From Metridium senile (lineage: Eukaryota > Cnidaria > Anthozoa > Actiniaria > Metridiidae): a DNA stretch of 64,000 bases. Each line of letters begins with the position of its first letter. Position 1 is the first letter of the stretch. Position numbers and translations under genes: made by a program. Positions 1 through 11,369 of the stretch are shown here, piece by piece. Location: positions 10,801,593 through 10,865,592 of the forward strand of contig OX459102.1 of the NCBI GenBank assembly GCA_949775045.1, read 5' to 3'. A model generated the notes under the pieces. The model ran no database searches. It had not been told where the DNA came from and was given only the letters and a program-made list of their open reading frames with translations.

Positions 1-2
1 AA

Positions 3-725
3 ATGTCTGACAACGACATTGCTAAGAGGATCTTTGTGAAAGGATTCAACCGAGAGACGACGGAGAGTGACCTGAGAGCTTTTTTTGAAGAATTCGGCGT
101 AGTAAAAGAAAGCAAAATAGTACGGGATAAACATGGCATAAGCAAAGGATACGCTTTCATAACCTTTGAAAGCCAAGAAGACGCCGATGCCGTCCGAGAC
201 AACGAAGCGCTGGATTTTAAAGACAAAAAGCTCAGCATAGGGAAGGCGATACGTAGAAAGAGCGGCCGATCTTACTCATCTAGGCATTACGGCCGTCAAG
301 AATTGATGCACGAAGGTGGGTTAGGAGGAAACCATGGGCTGTTCTACTCGGGAGGTGTCGATGGAAATGCCGTCTACTATCCAGTGCAACAGCCTCAATA
401 TCTCTTAGTCACAACTCCACCGTATTCTCCTCAAATGGCTTATCAAACCCAAGGTCTTTACTCTCCACAATCCCATTCATCAAATCCACTTTTTTCGCCC
501 ACGACGATGATGAGCAGTTCGTACATGCCGAACACAGTGGCTTCTCTCCCGATGCAGTGGAACGATTACGCTGGATTAAATCGTATTCGTCCCATCTCTG
601 CACATCAAGAAACACCTTCAGAAATATCAGTTCCTACTGGTCAGCAAACACAGATTGTTGGGGTCGCTATTTCTGATGGTAATTATGTAGGTGAAAGTGC
701 TACTAAAGGAGAAGCGTTAGCCCAG
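3..725 (+). CDS. boll: boule-like exon A: RRM and Q/Y/P/S-rich linker
   Basis: This is 241 uninterrupted codons holding the whole RRM. It ends in CCCAG|GTTAGT. Read through without splicing it would end after two more residues (V-S) at 734. The intronic AATAAA near 1175 could support such a short isoform. Confidence 0.75.
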
Positions 726-1517
726 GTTAGTTAGTGCTGAATCGGCGAAATTTCCCGCCAAAAATTTTTCTCTGTGCTATATATTCGCTTTTTTCTGTTT
801 CTTTTTTTATCATCTTTTAAACTTATCTATAATTTCACTCAGTTTTTTTATGCTGCATTCTTCTTTTTAAAAATGGAAGATTTTACCAAAGATAGTGGTT
901 TATGATTTTAAGCTTAAGTTTTCAGTTAAAAAACTGCTCAAAATCTTTCTTTATTTTTGGAGATTTTTATCATATTTTGTAGTATTGAAATAACAATAAT
1001 ACTCTAAATATGCTAACATGTGTATTTTTGTATTTTGTCCAATGAATTTTGACAACATTGTACCGACTTATAAGAAGATCAAAACGAATTTCTTTACTTC
1101 ACGAGTTTGAAAATACTAACTGTTTTTTTTTTTATATATATAAAAACTGCAATAAAAGCAGCTTATTATTGAAAAATAAAGATTGATATAAAGCCAGTTA
1201 AAAGTCATGAATAATCGAAAAACTGGATTTACCCACTCATTAATTTGAGCTTAGTATAAATTCATTTTTTGTTTTTTTTTATTGATTTTGTTTATTAATA
1301 TATAATTTTTTATCAACTTTTCCCTCTCATTTATTGCCATTCTTTCATGCATTTTTTTCTTAATAACATTTTATGCAAGACCTATTTTTTTAATATCGTT
1401 TTGCTGTGATAAATGTTTAATTTCTATTATTATTTTATACTACAGCTAGTTGCCATTGATCCTACCAAGATGAAGGGTGACAAACCAATTCCAGTGCGCT
1501 TTTTGAAACATGAATAG
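3..1517 (+). CDS. boll: Boule/DAZ-family RNA-binding protein, exons 3..725 and 1446..1517
   Basis: Residues about 8-90 form one RRM with RNP2 IFVKGF (10-15) and RNP1 KGYAFITF (48-55). It is followed by KDKKLSIGKAIRRK, the ending typical of Boule/DAZL RRMs. The rest is rich in Gln, Tyr, Pro and Ser, as in DAZ-family tails. Family knowledge: these proteins bind 3' UTRs of germline mRNAs and promote translation in meiosis. An unspliced reading stops at 734, but CAG|GTTAGT at 725/726 is a strong donor. A T-rich tract ending in TACTACAG (1438-1445) is an acceptor. Joining them in phase 0 adds 23 residues (LVAIDPTKMKGDK...FLKHE) and a stop at 1515-1517, giving 264 residues if ATG at 3 is the start. 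The ATG lies at the window edge, so upstream coding sequence cannot be excluded. The family call rests on motif recognition; another single-RRM family is the main alternative. Confidence 0.75.
726..1445 (+). other. intron of the boule-like gene
   Basis: It is a 720-bp AT-rich stretch with GT at 726 and AG at 1444-1445. It contains an AATAAA near 1175, a possible polyadenylation signal for an unspliced isoform. Nothing else coding is visible. Confidence 0.6.
1446..1517 (+). CDS. boll: boule-like exon B: terminal 23 codons
   Basis: It follows a polypyrimidine tract and CAG acceptor and is in phase with exon A. It encodes LVAIDPTKMK...VRFLKHE and a TAG stop. It is too short to stand alone as an ORF. 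Its support is the matching donor, acceptor and phase. Confidence 0.55.
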   Translation, partial: LVAIDPTKMKGDKPIPVRFLKHE

Positions 1518-1639
1518 ATGACACAGAAATGTAAGAATTGACTGCTGGACTTTACTTCATTTAAATTATCTCACTCATCCATTCATCCACCCATTCATGC
1601 ATCCATTTAATAAGTTAATAATCTATTTATTTGCGGATT

Positions 1640-2350
1640 GACATTCACGCTGTTGACTCATTGATTGGGGGGGGGGGGGGGGGAGAGTATTGAGTTACAA
1701 ACATAATTTCTTTGACTGACCTACTATTGACTGACTGATTGATTGGGTGACTTACTTGCTGAATGATTGACTGACTGCCCACCCTCCCACCTGGCTGACT
1801 GATGGACTGACAGATGGACTGACTGACTGACCAACTGGACTGTCTGACAGACATACACCTCACTGATTTACTGATTTACAGCTGACTGATTTGCTGACTG
1901 CCCACCCAGCTGACTGACTGATTGATGGACTGACTGACTGACTGACCAACTGGACTGTCTGACAGACATACAGCTCACTGATTTACTGATTTACAGCTGA
2001 CTGATTTGCTGACTGCCCACCCAGCTGACTGACTGATTGATGGACTGACTGACTGACTGACTGACCAACTGGACTGTCTAACAGACATATAGCTGACTGA
2101 TTTACTGTCAAACTGACTGGCTAATTGATTATATGAATGACTGACTTGCCCAACCACTGACTGACTGTTTCAATGACTGATTATTTGGCGTATTGACTGG
2201 CTGAATGATTTACAAATCAATGGCTAGCTGATTGACTGACTTACTGTCTGATTGATTGATTGACTGACTGACTGACAGACCAATGAATGAATGACTGACT
2301 GACTAATAACTGGTTGACTGACTGCTAAACTGAACTAACTGAATTACCAG
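1640..2350. repeat. TGAC/TGAT-rich minisatellite
   Basis: The stretch is degenerate tetranucleotide repeat organised in units of about 115-118 bp. The landmark CCAACTGGACTGTCT recurs at about 1831, 1946 and 2064. An 18-base poly-G run sits at about 1666-1683. A smaller patch of the same TGAC/TGAT type lies at 3175-3330. Short ORFs here are repeat artefacts. Confidence 0.85.
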
Positions 2351-2738
2351 GTTATTAGCTAAAAACACATTGAATTACAATAATAAAAATAGATTAGATT
2401 ATTCTTAACTTGCAATAATATTGATTACATTTAACTCTATACAACATCAATGTTTTTACATTTACCATTCCTATGTACTCCACAGAAGTATCTGATGATA
2501 AATGAACTAAATGAAGATGATAAGAAAACCTAGATTCAGCACCTTGTAATTAGTCTACATAATAGAATCACTATTGAATAATTTTTTACCCCCTATCAAT
2601 GTATTTCTGTTATAAATACTTTTTAATTTCCAGTCGTCTATATATCCTATAATATCACAATATTATTAATTTATTTATATATCAATGTAGAGTGCTAATA
2701 ATATACCCATGAGCAATTAGTACTAACTAGTGCTGTAT

Positions 2739-2902
2739 ATAGTCCCCTTCACAGTTCCCCATGTCATCTTGAAAGGTAGCCGGGCCTTCGCATCAAAGCG
2801 AGATAAACATTGAGCTTTCAGTAATAGAGACCTTTTAACACCTTGCCGGACAATTATTCAGATGCCTCTAACATTGCAAGCTCAAAGATTGAAGGGGACT
2901 AT
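2739..2902. mobile_element. foldback element family A, copy 1 (partly deleted right arm)
   Basis: The left terminus ATAGTCCCCTTCACAGTTCC is matched by the inverted GAAGGGGACTAT at the right end. The internal CATCTTGAAAGGTAGCCGGG is shared with the better-preserved copy at 50877-51091. No coding capacity is seen, so it is a non-autonomous MITE-like element. Confidence 0.75.
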
Positions 2903-3337
2903 TGGCATCAAATAGCATTAAATAGTATTACTAATGTTTCATGGGTATATTTTTTGCAGTCTTCTCTTTTAATTTATCTTGGTGTTGTAATGAATCAATC
3001 ATATCTAAATGGATATTAAAATAGTGCTAAATGCATTTCTGTGTGGTCTGTTTCTGTGATTCATTGTTTCTTCATTCATTCATTCATTCATTCGCTTATT
3101 GATCATTCATTTGATTATTGATAGTTTCATTATGTGATTTTATAATTACAATTTATTTAGTGACTGATGATTGAGGATTGATTGGTTGACTGACTGACTG
3201 ACTTATTGATTGACGACGGACTGATTGATTGATTGACAGGTTAAATGAATGATTAAATGATTGACTGACTGACTCATTTATTTACTGATTTATTTATTGA
3301 TCTTTTATTATGACTGATTGGTGGATTGATTGATTGA

Positions 3338-3555
3338 GGGTCCTGAAGGGGGGGGGGGGGGGGGGGGGGGTCCAAATCCCATTTCCCAGTTTATATTTGG
3401 ACCAAATCAGTCAAAAATCCCATAATCCCATCAGTTTTTCTCAAGTTTTCAATCCCATTCCCATTTTCTATTGTTATTTTATTTGTAAACAGTCCCAGTG
3501 CACCAAATTAAAAAATAAAGCAAATCCCAGCTCCCATTTTACCCTTTCAGGACCC
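3338..3555. mobile_element. short inverted-repeat element with poly-G expansion
   Basis: The ends GGGTCCTGAAGGG and CCCTTTCAGGACCC are inverted copies. The left end runs into an approximately 22-base G tract. The interior repeats 'AATCCCATTCCCA'-like words. It is probably a MITE; no transposase is present. Confidence 0.55.
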
Positions 3556-4403
3556 CGATCTTGATTGAATGAATGTTTAACTGATTGATGATAAAATATC
3601 ATTTTCATATAATAAACATCAAGTTCAAAAATGTTCAAAAATTTGATAACATATCTTGAAATATTTGTTTTGTCTTGACTGAATTAAAGTAAAGGGAATG
3701 AACTGTCGTTCTACCGTTTCTAGTCCAATTTCCCGCCAAAACGTATCTGCGCGCGCCTTGTACACCTTAGGCCCAGGCTCACGCGGTCCAGTCATTCGAA
3801 TAGCGCTCGACTCGGATGTTGCTGTTCTTGCATGTTGCTCAATTAGTTTGGCCTCAAACTCCCTAAATTTGAGGAATTTCAGGATAATTTTACAAGGTAA
3901 GATAACTTAACTCTTATTTTACACACTGGAAGCTTTAAGTCTTCATAATTTATCAAAAAAGTAGTATTTGAGATGGAGAAAGTATGACACAACATTTTGA
4001 ACGAACTCTAAATATGTTGACAATTAATCTTGGTAAAGTTATTTCTTGCGCTTTTAACTTAATTAAAACGTACTATTTGAATTTATTCTGAGCCATGCTT
4101 AGCCTTTCATTTGAAAACTAAATTGTAGGTTGTTTGAGGCGCAAACTTTATGTGTTTCTAGCACTTCTCCGCTTTTAGAAACAGCACAGATTTTGAAGTT
4201 CAGTTAAAAAATTGTGCGTTTCTGAGAAGCAAAAATTGCATTGGATATTTAATTCTCATAGAAAGTTGATTTTGCTTCTTAGAATTTACCAATAAGTTGA
4301 AAAATAATTGATTAATTTTGTATTTGGTCATTTATTAATCTGTCACCAGAGACCTGGTAATGATTAAGATACCAAGGCCTTAAGTTCAAACGTCGCATTT
4401 CAC

Positions 4404-4664
4404 ATGTGCCAAAATCAAATGCAAATTCAAGCAATAGGGGTTTTGTTACTGCAAAAATTGATCAATTCAATTTATTTACCTGGCTTAATTATATTACAAG
4501 ACCACATTACACCTCTTTTAAAAGAACTTCACTGGCTTCCTATAAAGTTCCGGATACAGTTTAAGATTCTATTACTTGTCTACAAGTCACTTAATGGATT
4601 AGCACCCAACTACTTATCAGCACTAATTAAAATCTACCGTCCTACCCGTACTCTGTGCTCCACT
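4404..4664 (+). pseudogene. LINE reverse-transcriptase C-terminal fragment, left part
   Basis: The translation contains HITPLLKELHWLPIKFRIQF and the continuation KILLLVYKSLNGLAP, the conserved region downstream of the RT domain in CR1/L2-type non-LTR retrotransposons. The frame is cut at about 4664 by the foldback at 4665-5323 and resumes beyond it. Dead fragment. Confidence 0.75.
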
Positions 4665-5323
4665 CTTAAGCATGTTAAGGCTGGGTTTTCTTTCAGATAG
4701 CTTAAAATACAATTTCTGTTATAACTCATCCAATCTTAAACCAATGAAATTCAAATTTGGACCTGAAGTGCAATTTGGGTTTCTTAAAATTTTTAATAAG
4801 CTTCTCTCGAATTCTGTTGGTCACATGACCTTAAGGCAAGGAAAATACGTATTTCAAAATGGGGTGGCGGTTTTTATGTGAATTCAAAATCTTTTTATGT
4901 AAAGCTGTTAAGTAAATTGGCCTTTATAAGAAACTGTTTGGAATGGTTGGATATCATAAGGTGTTAAAGCAGAAAGGAGAATTTCCTAAATCTTGACCTG
5001 GTCACGTGAGCTATTTTGACCATTATCTCTTTAAACATAAATGAAAGATAACCATTCCAAACAGATTTGTATAAAGGTAATTAAGTGTAATAACTATGCA
5101 TAAAAGGATTTTCAATTCACATATAAACTGCCACCCCATTTTGAAATATGTATTTTGTTTGCCTTGAGGTCACGTGAGTACCGAAGTCGACAAAACCATG
5201 CTTAATATTTTATAAAATCAAATTATCACTTAGGGTCCAAAACTCAATTTTATGAGTTTATGATAGTCCAATGAAATTATTTTTTGAGAAAATGGCAGAA
5301 AACCCAGCCTTAACATGCTTGAG
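4665..5323. mobile_element. 659-bp long-palindrome foldback element inserted in a LINE
   Basis: The termini read AAGCATGTTAAGGCTGGG (left) and its inverse at the right end. The arms continue as long imperfect inverted repeats: 'TTTCAAAATGGGGTGGC' near 4853 is mirrored near 5125-5145, and the arms meet around 4990. No ORF is convincing. It splits a LINE coding remnant, so it inserted later than the LINE. Confidence 0.8.
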
Positions 5324-5608
5324 CTAACAGACTGATTCTACAACCACCGAAAACCAACTCCGTAACCTATGGTCAAAGAACCTTCTCCTATGCAGCACCA
5401 AAACCCTGGAACTCCTTACCTCAAAACATTCAAAATTGCAAATCACTGAAACAATTCAAAACTGGACTGAAAACATACCTCTTCCGTCAAGCTTTTAACT
5501 GTCACTCAATCTAAAACTACTAATTAATTTTTAATTTTCTTTTTAATTATGTAAAAGCATTGAGTTTTAAATGTGTTCAAAGAACTTATATTATTATTAT
5601 TATTATTA
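5324..5608 (+). pseudogene. LINE reverse-transcriptase C-terminal fragment, right part and 3' tail
   Basis: The translation runs ANRLILQPPKT...TYGQRTFSYAAPKPWNSLP...FKTGLKTYLFRQAF and stops at 5512-5514. This is the usual LINE terminal block ending in W-N-x-L-P and a basic tail. A short 3' UTR ends in (ATT)n at about 5588-5606, as in CR1/L2 elements. It continues the fragment at 4404-4664. Confidence 0.75.
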
Positions 5609-5672
5609 CAAGACACACATTTAACCTGCAATAGGTCAAATAGCATAATGGCTAGTTGAGGCAGGTTATATA

Positions 5673-6522
5673 TACACCTACTGTATTTCAAAAATCGTTG
5701 TCGCAGCCGAAACTACAGTCCACACTCTAAAGCCTGCAAAGGATGTCGGTTACATAAACTTGATTTGTGATTTATTGTACGTTTTTTAAAGAAATATTTG
5801 TATTTATATCTTCCACAACAACATATGGAAAATGGCATTCAACACTCAGATAAATGCAAAACACTACACATGTCAAAGAAAAAGGATGCCAATGCCAACA
5901 TCACAAAGCATTTTTCTTCTTCGATGTATTAATTATCATAATTTTAAAAGATGTTAAATATATATAATTTATATATATGAGTAAAATAAAAATCAATCAA
6001 TCCATCAATCAATCAATTGGTCAACACATTGGCTTGTATATTGCAAATGTGTCACACGCTAGCGACCTTGGTATAACTTTCTCTGACAAACTCCAGTGGA
6101 CAACCCATATTGAACAAATTACAAGCAAAGCTAATAGAACCCTTGGTCTGGTTGAACGCATTTGCGGACGTGAACTTTATGACCAATCGACTATAAGAAA
6201 GCTGCTTTACTGTTCCCTGGTATGTCTGCAACTGGAGTACTGTTCTAGCCTGTGGTCCCCACACACTGCAAAATATAAAAGACTATTACTTATTTCTTAG
6301 GGGATATTGCCAAGCAATTGGGGCTCTGCCCTGTGTCTTTATCCCTGCCATTGTGGCAAATTGATTAAAATTGAAATTAAATTGGTCATATAACACAAAC
6401 ATGTACAACCAAAATATGCTATGAATATATCAATAACAAGAGAAGAAATACTGACATCCTTTGCAGACTTCAGAGTGTGGACTGTGGCTTTGTTTGCGAC
6501 AACGATTTTTGAAATAGGTGTA
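5673..6522. mobile_element. TACACCTA-superfamily foldback, copy 1 (carries LINE debris)
   Basis: The left end is TACACCTACTGTATTTCAAA, continuing with ATCGTTGTCGCAG. The right end is the inverse (CGACAACGATTTTTGAAATAGGTGTA). Inside, GTCCACACTCTAAAGCCTGC at 5719 is mirrored at about 6463-6482. The centre holds an unrelated LINE piece (5977-6300), probably a later insertion. The same family occurs at 17655-17932. Confidence 0.75.
5977..6300 (+). pseudogene. LINE reverse-transcriptase fragment inside foldback
   Basis: The translation includes DLGITFSDKLQWTTHIEQIT, SKANRTLGLVERICGR and LLYCSLVCLQLEYCSSLWSP. This is the conserved segment after the RT catalytic motifs of CR1/L2-like LINEs. It lacks the RT core and is preceded by a (CAAT)n-like microsatellite. 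Non-functional remnant. Confidence 0.75.
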
Positions 6523-6711
6523 TACACCTACTTGCAAGAACGTTGTCATACGAAAAAAGAACATTTGTATTTAGTGGGTTAAGAATAAATGAAAAGTACA
6601 AAAGATGATCACTGAAGCTGAACTCTTTCTTTTGTACTTTTAATTTATTCCTAATCCACTAAATTACAAATGTTCAAATGTTGTATGACAGCGTTCTTGC
6701 TAGTAGGTGTA
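6523..6711. mobile_element. TACACCTA-superfamily foldback, copy 2
   Basis: This is a perfectly bounded 189-bp palindrome. It starts TACACCTACTTGCAAGAACG and ends with the inverse (CGTTCTTGCTAGTAGGTGTA). It abuts copy 1 with no spacer. The arms contain CAAATGTTC/GAACATTTG and AAAAGTACAAAAGA with its inverse. Confidence 0.8.
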
Positions 6712-6951
6712 TCTTAGATTTATGGTTTATGATATTTTACATTGACAATGAATAAACATTTGAAAATTATATGAGGTATAGAAATTATCTACATAAATTG
6801 ATAAATATATTCAGAAAATATGAGGTGAAACAGGACAAATTATTACTATTACTATTATTAAGCTCTAGAGTAACAGATAAGATATAAGAACTGAAAAAGA
6901 CTGATTCTTTTCTAATTAGAGTACCCTATTTTTGGGGGGAGGGGGGTCAGC

Positions 6952-7299
6952 TATTTTAATTGCCCTATTTCATTATGACGTCACAATGTGTTTACAGTGG
7001 GGGATAGAATCGCCGAAAACTATGGCAATTTCAACTAAATCTTCCTTTCTTGAAAATTGAGCTTCATATTACTGTATCTAGTTTTTATGTATAATCTGTA
7101 TGTTATGTGTCTATGTTTATACTTTCATATTTATGGCATTTTGTTGTCATTTTTTTCCTCTTCGTCTTGTAAATGCATTTTTATTGTGTATTCTCGTATT
7201 GTTGTTATGCCCTGTCCCCCACTGGCGTCAATGATCCTTAGCCTTGAGACAATAGAATGTATTGATGTGACGTCATAGTGAAATAGGACAATTCAAATC
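6952..7299. mobile_element. foldback element with TGACGTCA arms
   Basis: The left arm ATTGCCCTATTTCATTATGA, continuing with CGTCAC, is inverted at the right (GTGACGTCATAGTGAAATAGGACAAT). A second matched pair is CAGTGGGGGA/TCCCCCACTGG. The 73-residue ORF inside has no recognisable homology. Confidence 0.65.
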
Positions 7300-7426
7300 A
7301 AACCATTTGTAATTTAAATCAAACAAATAGTGGATATCTGTACATATGTACATGTAGTTACCATGTGCACCAGTTTATTGCTATGTGCCGTCAAACAAAG
7401 ATTGTGAATTTCTATGTTGGAGATTC

Positions 7427-7541
7427 AAAACACAATTTTGTCTAGACTAAGTACTTATTGACTGAGTGGGAGGAGCCGAATATTTTCCGTACAGCCCTCC
7501 CACTCAGTCAATAAGAACTTAGTCTAGGCAAATTTGTTTCT
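7427..7541. mobile_element. short foldback (about 45-bp arms)
   Basis: TCTAGACTAAGTACTTATTG followed by ACTGAGTGGGAGG is mirrored by CCTCCCACTCAGTCAATAAG followed by AACTTAGTCTAG. The loop is about 20 bases. This is an MITE-like hairpin without coding sequence. Confidence 0.75.
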
Positions 7542-7557
7542 GATCCATAAGTTTTTT

Positions 7558-7743
7558 ATCATATGACCCACTTTTAAATTTAAAGGCCATTTTTTGTGAT
7601 GTTTCAAGTAGCGGGTTCGTAAGTGCTTGTACGGCCCGCCCAACCAGGTGAAAAAAGCTGTACGGACCCTATCACATGACTTTTTCCAAACTTTAAGGTT
7701 TTCTTAAGAGCGCCTGCCAGGCAAAATACAGGTCATATGATAA
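7558..7743. mobile_element. short foldback with ATCATATGACC termini
   Basis: The terminal ATCATATGACC at 7558 is inverted at 7732-7743. Internal TACGG/CCGTA-rich words are also paired. The arms are degenerate. Confidence 0.45.
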
Positions 7744-8068
7744 TATTAATTACTTGAACTGTAAACAATAATTATTATGATGGATATGAAAGTAAAACAG
7801 TTAGAAATGTCATTTAAAATAGAAAATTGAGCCAAAAATATCAAGGTATTATTGAATTTATTTAGTTTTAACAATGTGCTATCATTAATATATATCTTAA
7901 AGCCTGGAAGAAATTTTTTTTTTCATTGAACTGTCGTTGACGGCTATATATAATGTAAAATTGTAAAATGTCTAGACAAATGATGTTTGATTGACAGAAG
8001 AGAATTGCCAACTCACTTCACAAACACTGTTGGGTGTGTAGCAGTTGGTAATAATTAAGTGATATATT

Positions 8069-8411
8069 GTTATATACCAACTGTCAAAGTTCATTTTTCT
8101 CGCACTTTAATTGGGCGAGAAGGTATCACATGAACATGAACAAATTTGGATGTTTCTGCGGCAACGACTCTCAGCGGGCAACAATATGTTATTTACTGGG
8201 AAATAACAAAACCGGAAGTCAATTAATTAACAATATTTGGTCATAGCTATCGTTTGTGTTGTTCTTTGACAGTTGGTATATAACAAAACACTTATAGACT
8301 GAAACCTCTTTAAAACAGTATGTTTTGTGGTCCCTCGACCACTAATGTTTCCCAAGGCAGAGTCTCGGGACCACAAACCATACTGTTTTCCTTGGTCCCA
8401 GTCATTAAGTG
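8069..8411. mobile_element. two adjacent palindromes
   Basis: TTATATACCAACTGTCAAAG (8069 onward) is inverted at 8264-8284. Immediately after it, 8289-8411 forms a second hairpin with CACTTATAGACTG and AAACAGTATGTTTTGTGGTC mirrored at the right. Both look like MITEs. Confidence 0.6.
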
Positions 8412-8892
8412 ATAGTATATAGTTGTGTGTGGTCAATTCAAATATTAAATACATATTTCTATCTATGTTTTAGAGGCTGATATTCAAGACTGATTGAGCT
8501 TGGAAGTACAATCATGGTGAGTTAACAATGATAGTCTACATTGCAACTATTATTTTCATCATCATCATCTTTATTAATTGCAACCAACAAGGTAATTTAA
8601 ATAAAAAATACATTTCACATTTCAAAATGGTCAAACCATAGAAATACACAAATGAATGTGTAAGCAGACATAATTCAATATATAATTGATATGTGAGCAC
8701 ATTTACATGTACCTCTTTCAAGCTGATATAATTGCCTTTTTCAATTAGCTTTCTATTTTCGACACTTCTTTTCCTCAATTCACTTCTTACAAATAACCAT
8801 AATACTTTATGTTTTTGGGGGATAGATATAATTGTAATTCAAATTTGATTGATTTGAATTACAATTGGTTTGATATGAACTACAATAGCTAC

Positions 8893-8895
8893 CCC

Positions 8896-8926
<31 letters not shown>

Positions 8927-8933
8927 CCCAAAA
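8893..8933. repeat. poly-C and CA microsatellite
   Basis: A run of about 20 C is followed by (CA)n. It lies inside a short inverted repeat around AATTGTAATTCAAAT/ATTTGAATTACAATT (8830-8870). Confidence 0.8.
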
Positions 8934-9223
8934 TGCTTTCAAGATAGTAGGCTTTAGCCTTTATTTCGACAAGTGAATTGGCTTACATAGACGGCCAGTG
9001 ATCATGTAAATCAAAATTTGCATTGTTGGCTTAGAGTAGTAGTCCCCCTCTACAGATAAACACAGGAAGCCCATCAGACTTCATAGAAAACCTTCACCTA
9101 CATCTAATTTAATTAAGTTCACTTAACCTTGCATTCTCTCCCTTAAATAATTATGTACAATAAATTCTTGTTTATTTTATACTTTGGAGATAAAGAATTA
9201 ATAAATAGTAAATAATAATAATA

Positions 9224-9510
9224 ACATATTTCTTATATAGCGTGCCCCATTAAATCTTGGTGCGCTTTACAAAAATAACATGAAAAAAAACAACAACCAA
9301 AATTGCTATGAGTCAAAAAGAAATGTTTTTAGCTTGTTTTTGAAGGAGGATAACAGTTTAATGTTCAGATCAGCAGGCAAAGTGTTCCAAAGAGAAAGAT
9401 CGAGCACTGCAATGAGTAATAATAAATTTGTCAAAGCTAGTGTAGAGATAAAACCTATGGCATTTCTATTGGTGGATCATTTCTTGCCTTTCTGTGTACT
9501 GTTCTAAAAA
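9224..9510 (+). repeat. unclassified dispersed repeat
   Basis: It begins with (AAT)n, then a 'TATATAGCG...GCGCTTTACA' motif and a weakly coding-like tail (FLKEDNSLMFRSAGKVFQRE). The shape resembles widespread invertebrate dispersed repeats. I cannot name the family. Confidence 0.3.
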
Positions 9511-10536
9511 CAAAAGAATATCACATGTTATTTGTGGGATAGGTTGTGAGTGGTACATGTATAGGTAACCCAGCTAGCGGTGAGGACACTCAGGCCTTTG
9601 ATTCCTTGCTCAAGTGACAAGTGTACAGATTTTTTTATTTGTTTGATACATGATTGATTGTACTGGTAGTGAGTGTACATGTGAGCAAACTATAATATGT
9701 AATGTTTACAACACTGTATCGGCAGATGTTAGCTCTTTCATATTTTACCAAAATTTTCAAGATTAAAATAAATCTTGCCAAGAAATTACAAGTTAAAACT
9801 TATGCAAATCAGGAAATACACACTAGTGTTGTATGAAGATTTACAACACTCGTCATGGTCATGGTTTCTTTTGTAAATGGCTCATTAATTATTAATGAGT
9901 TTTTTAAACATTTTTTATACATATTTTTTTAGGCTAAGCAAGAAAGAACTTGTTGGAGCACATTGCATTTTGAGAGGTTAAGCAGTCAAGAACAAAGGTA
10001 ATTCAAATTGGTGGACATTTGGTGTATGCTAAGTGTCATGTTTACATTTATTTTCCAAAACAAACTACAGTAGATAGGTGTGAGATAGCATGATAGGAAA
10101 TGTCGGAAACATGAAGAGATAAAAATGATAAAAGCATGAATTAAAATCAAAATGGTTACTTAAATAATAGTTTTTTTTAGTGAGTATTTAATGACTATTA
10201 ATATAATTAGTCAACCAGAAAAATCAAATATGAAAGGATACCTTTTAAAATACAACTTAACTTGAATGATAATGATGATGATGATGATTGTGGTAATGAT
10301 GGTGGTTATTATGATGTTGGTGATAATGATGACAATGATTATTATGATGATTGTGATAATGATGACGATGATTATTATTATGATGATGATTATGATGTTG
10401 TTGATAATGATGACGATGATTAAAATGATGATGGTGATAATGATGGCATGATTATTATGATGATTGTGATAATGATGACGATGATTATTATGATGATTGT
10501 GATAATGATGACGATTATGTTAATGATGATGATTAT

Positions 10537-10641
10537 TAGAGCAGACTTCATGTGAAACGTTTAGTGCCGTGTGCGTGCCTTGCCGCGGCCGTGATATTTC
10601 TAGAACTTTGATTTTGCCTCGCCGTGCATTGTTCGCGATTG
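10537..10641. mobile_element. truncated copy of the TAGAGCAG MITE
   Basis: It has the left end TAGAGCAGACTTCATGTGAA and the internal TAGTGCCGTGTGCGTGCCTT but lacks the right terminus. It is much more GC-rich than the surrounding GAT array. The full copy lies at 10685-10837. Confidence 0.7.
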
Positions 10642-10684
10642 TGATAATGATGACGATGATGTAAATGATGATGATTAAATGTAT

Positions 10685-10837
10685 TAGAGCAGATTTCATA
10701 TGACTGTGAAATGTTTAGTGCCGTGTGCGTGCATGCCTTGCCGCGACCATGATGTTTCTAGAACTTTGATTTTGCCTTGCAGTGCGTTGACCGCGATCGT
10801 GCCGTGAGCTTTTCATAGTCATACGAAATCTGCTCTA
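10685..10837. mobile_element. 153-bp MITE with 27-bp terminal inverted repeats
   Basis: The left TIR, TAGAGCAGATTTCATATGAC then TGTGAAA, matches the inverse of the right end with about two mismatches. TA at both edges would suit a TA target-site duplication. The interior is GC-rich (CCGCGACC, CCGCGATCGTGCC). Confidence 0.8.
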
Positions 10838-11369
10838 TGATGCTGTTGATAATGATGACGATGATTATTATGATGATGGTGATAATGATGAAAGATGATT
10901 ATTATGATGATGGTGATAATGATGAAAGATGATGATATGGTGATAATATAAATGGAAACTAGCGAGTAATGATAATGATGATGATGATGATGATGATGAT
11001 ATTTTGATAATGATGACGATGATGAAAACAATGATGTGATGACGATGATTATTATGATGATGGTGATAATGATGAAAGATGATGATATGGTGATAATATA
11101 AATGGAAACTAGCGAGTAATGATAATGATCATGTGATGATGATATGTTGATAATGATAATGATGACGATGATGATGATAGAAACAATGATGCTGATAATG
11201 AAATTGACCGTGTTAAAAACTACGTGATGCCACATGAACTTGGCAATGCAATTGAATAGCTGATGTATAACGAACGATAAACGAGCTCTTTGCCCATTTG
11301 TAAAATGGTACTAGAACGTTTCGGAAGGAAGATAAAGCAATCAAATACAATAACACTTACCAAAGACAT

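Larger units (their letters stand above)
10266..11215. repeat. GAT-rich microsatellite tract with MITE inserts
   Basis: GATGAT/GATAATGAT arrays fill the stretch, broken by the inverted-repeat elements at 10537-10641 and 10685-10837. The word ATGGAAACTAGCGAGTAA, an edge of the Penelope-like repeat seen at 39386, occurs twice (about 10950 and 11100). ORFs on either strand are repeat artefacts. Confidence 0.85.
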
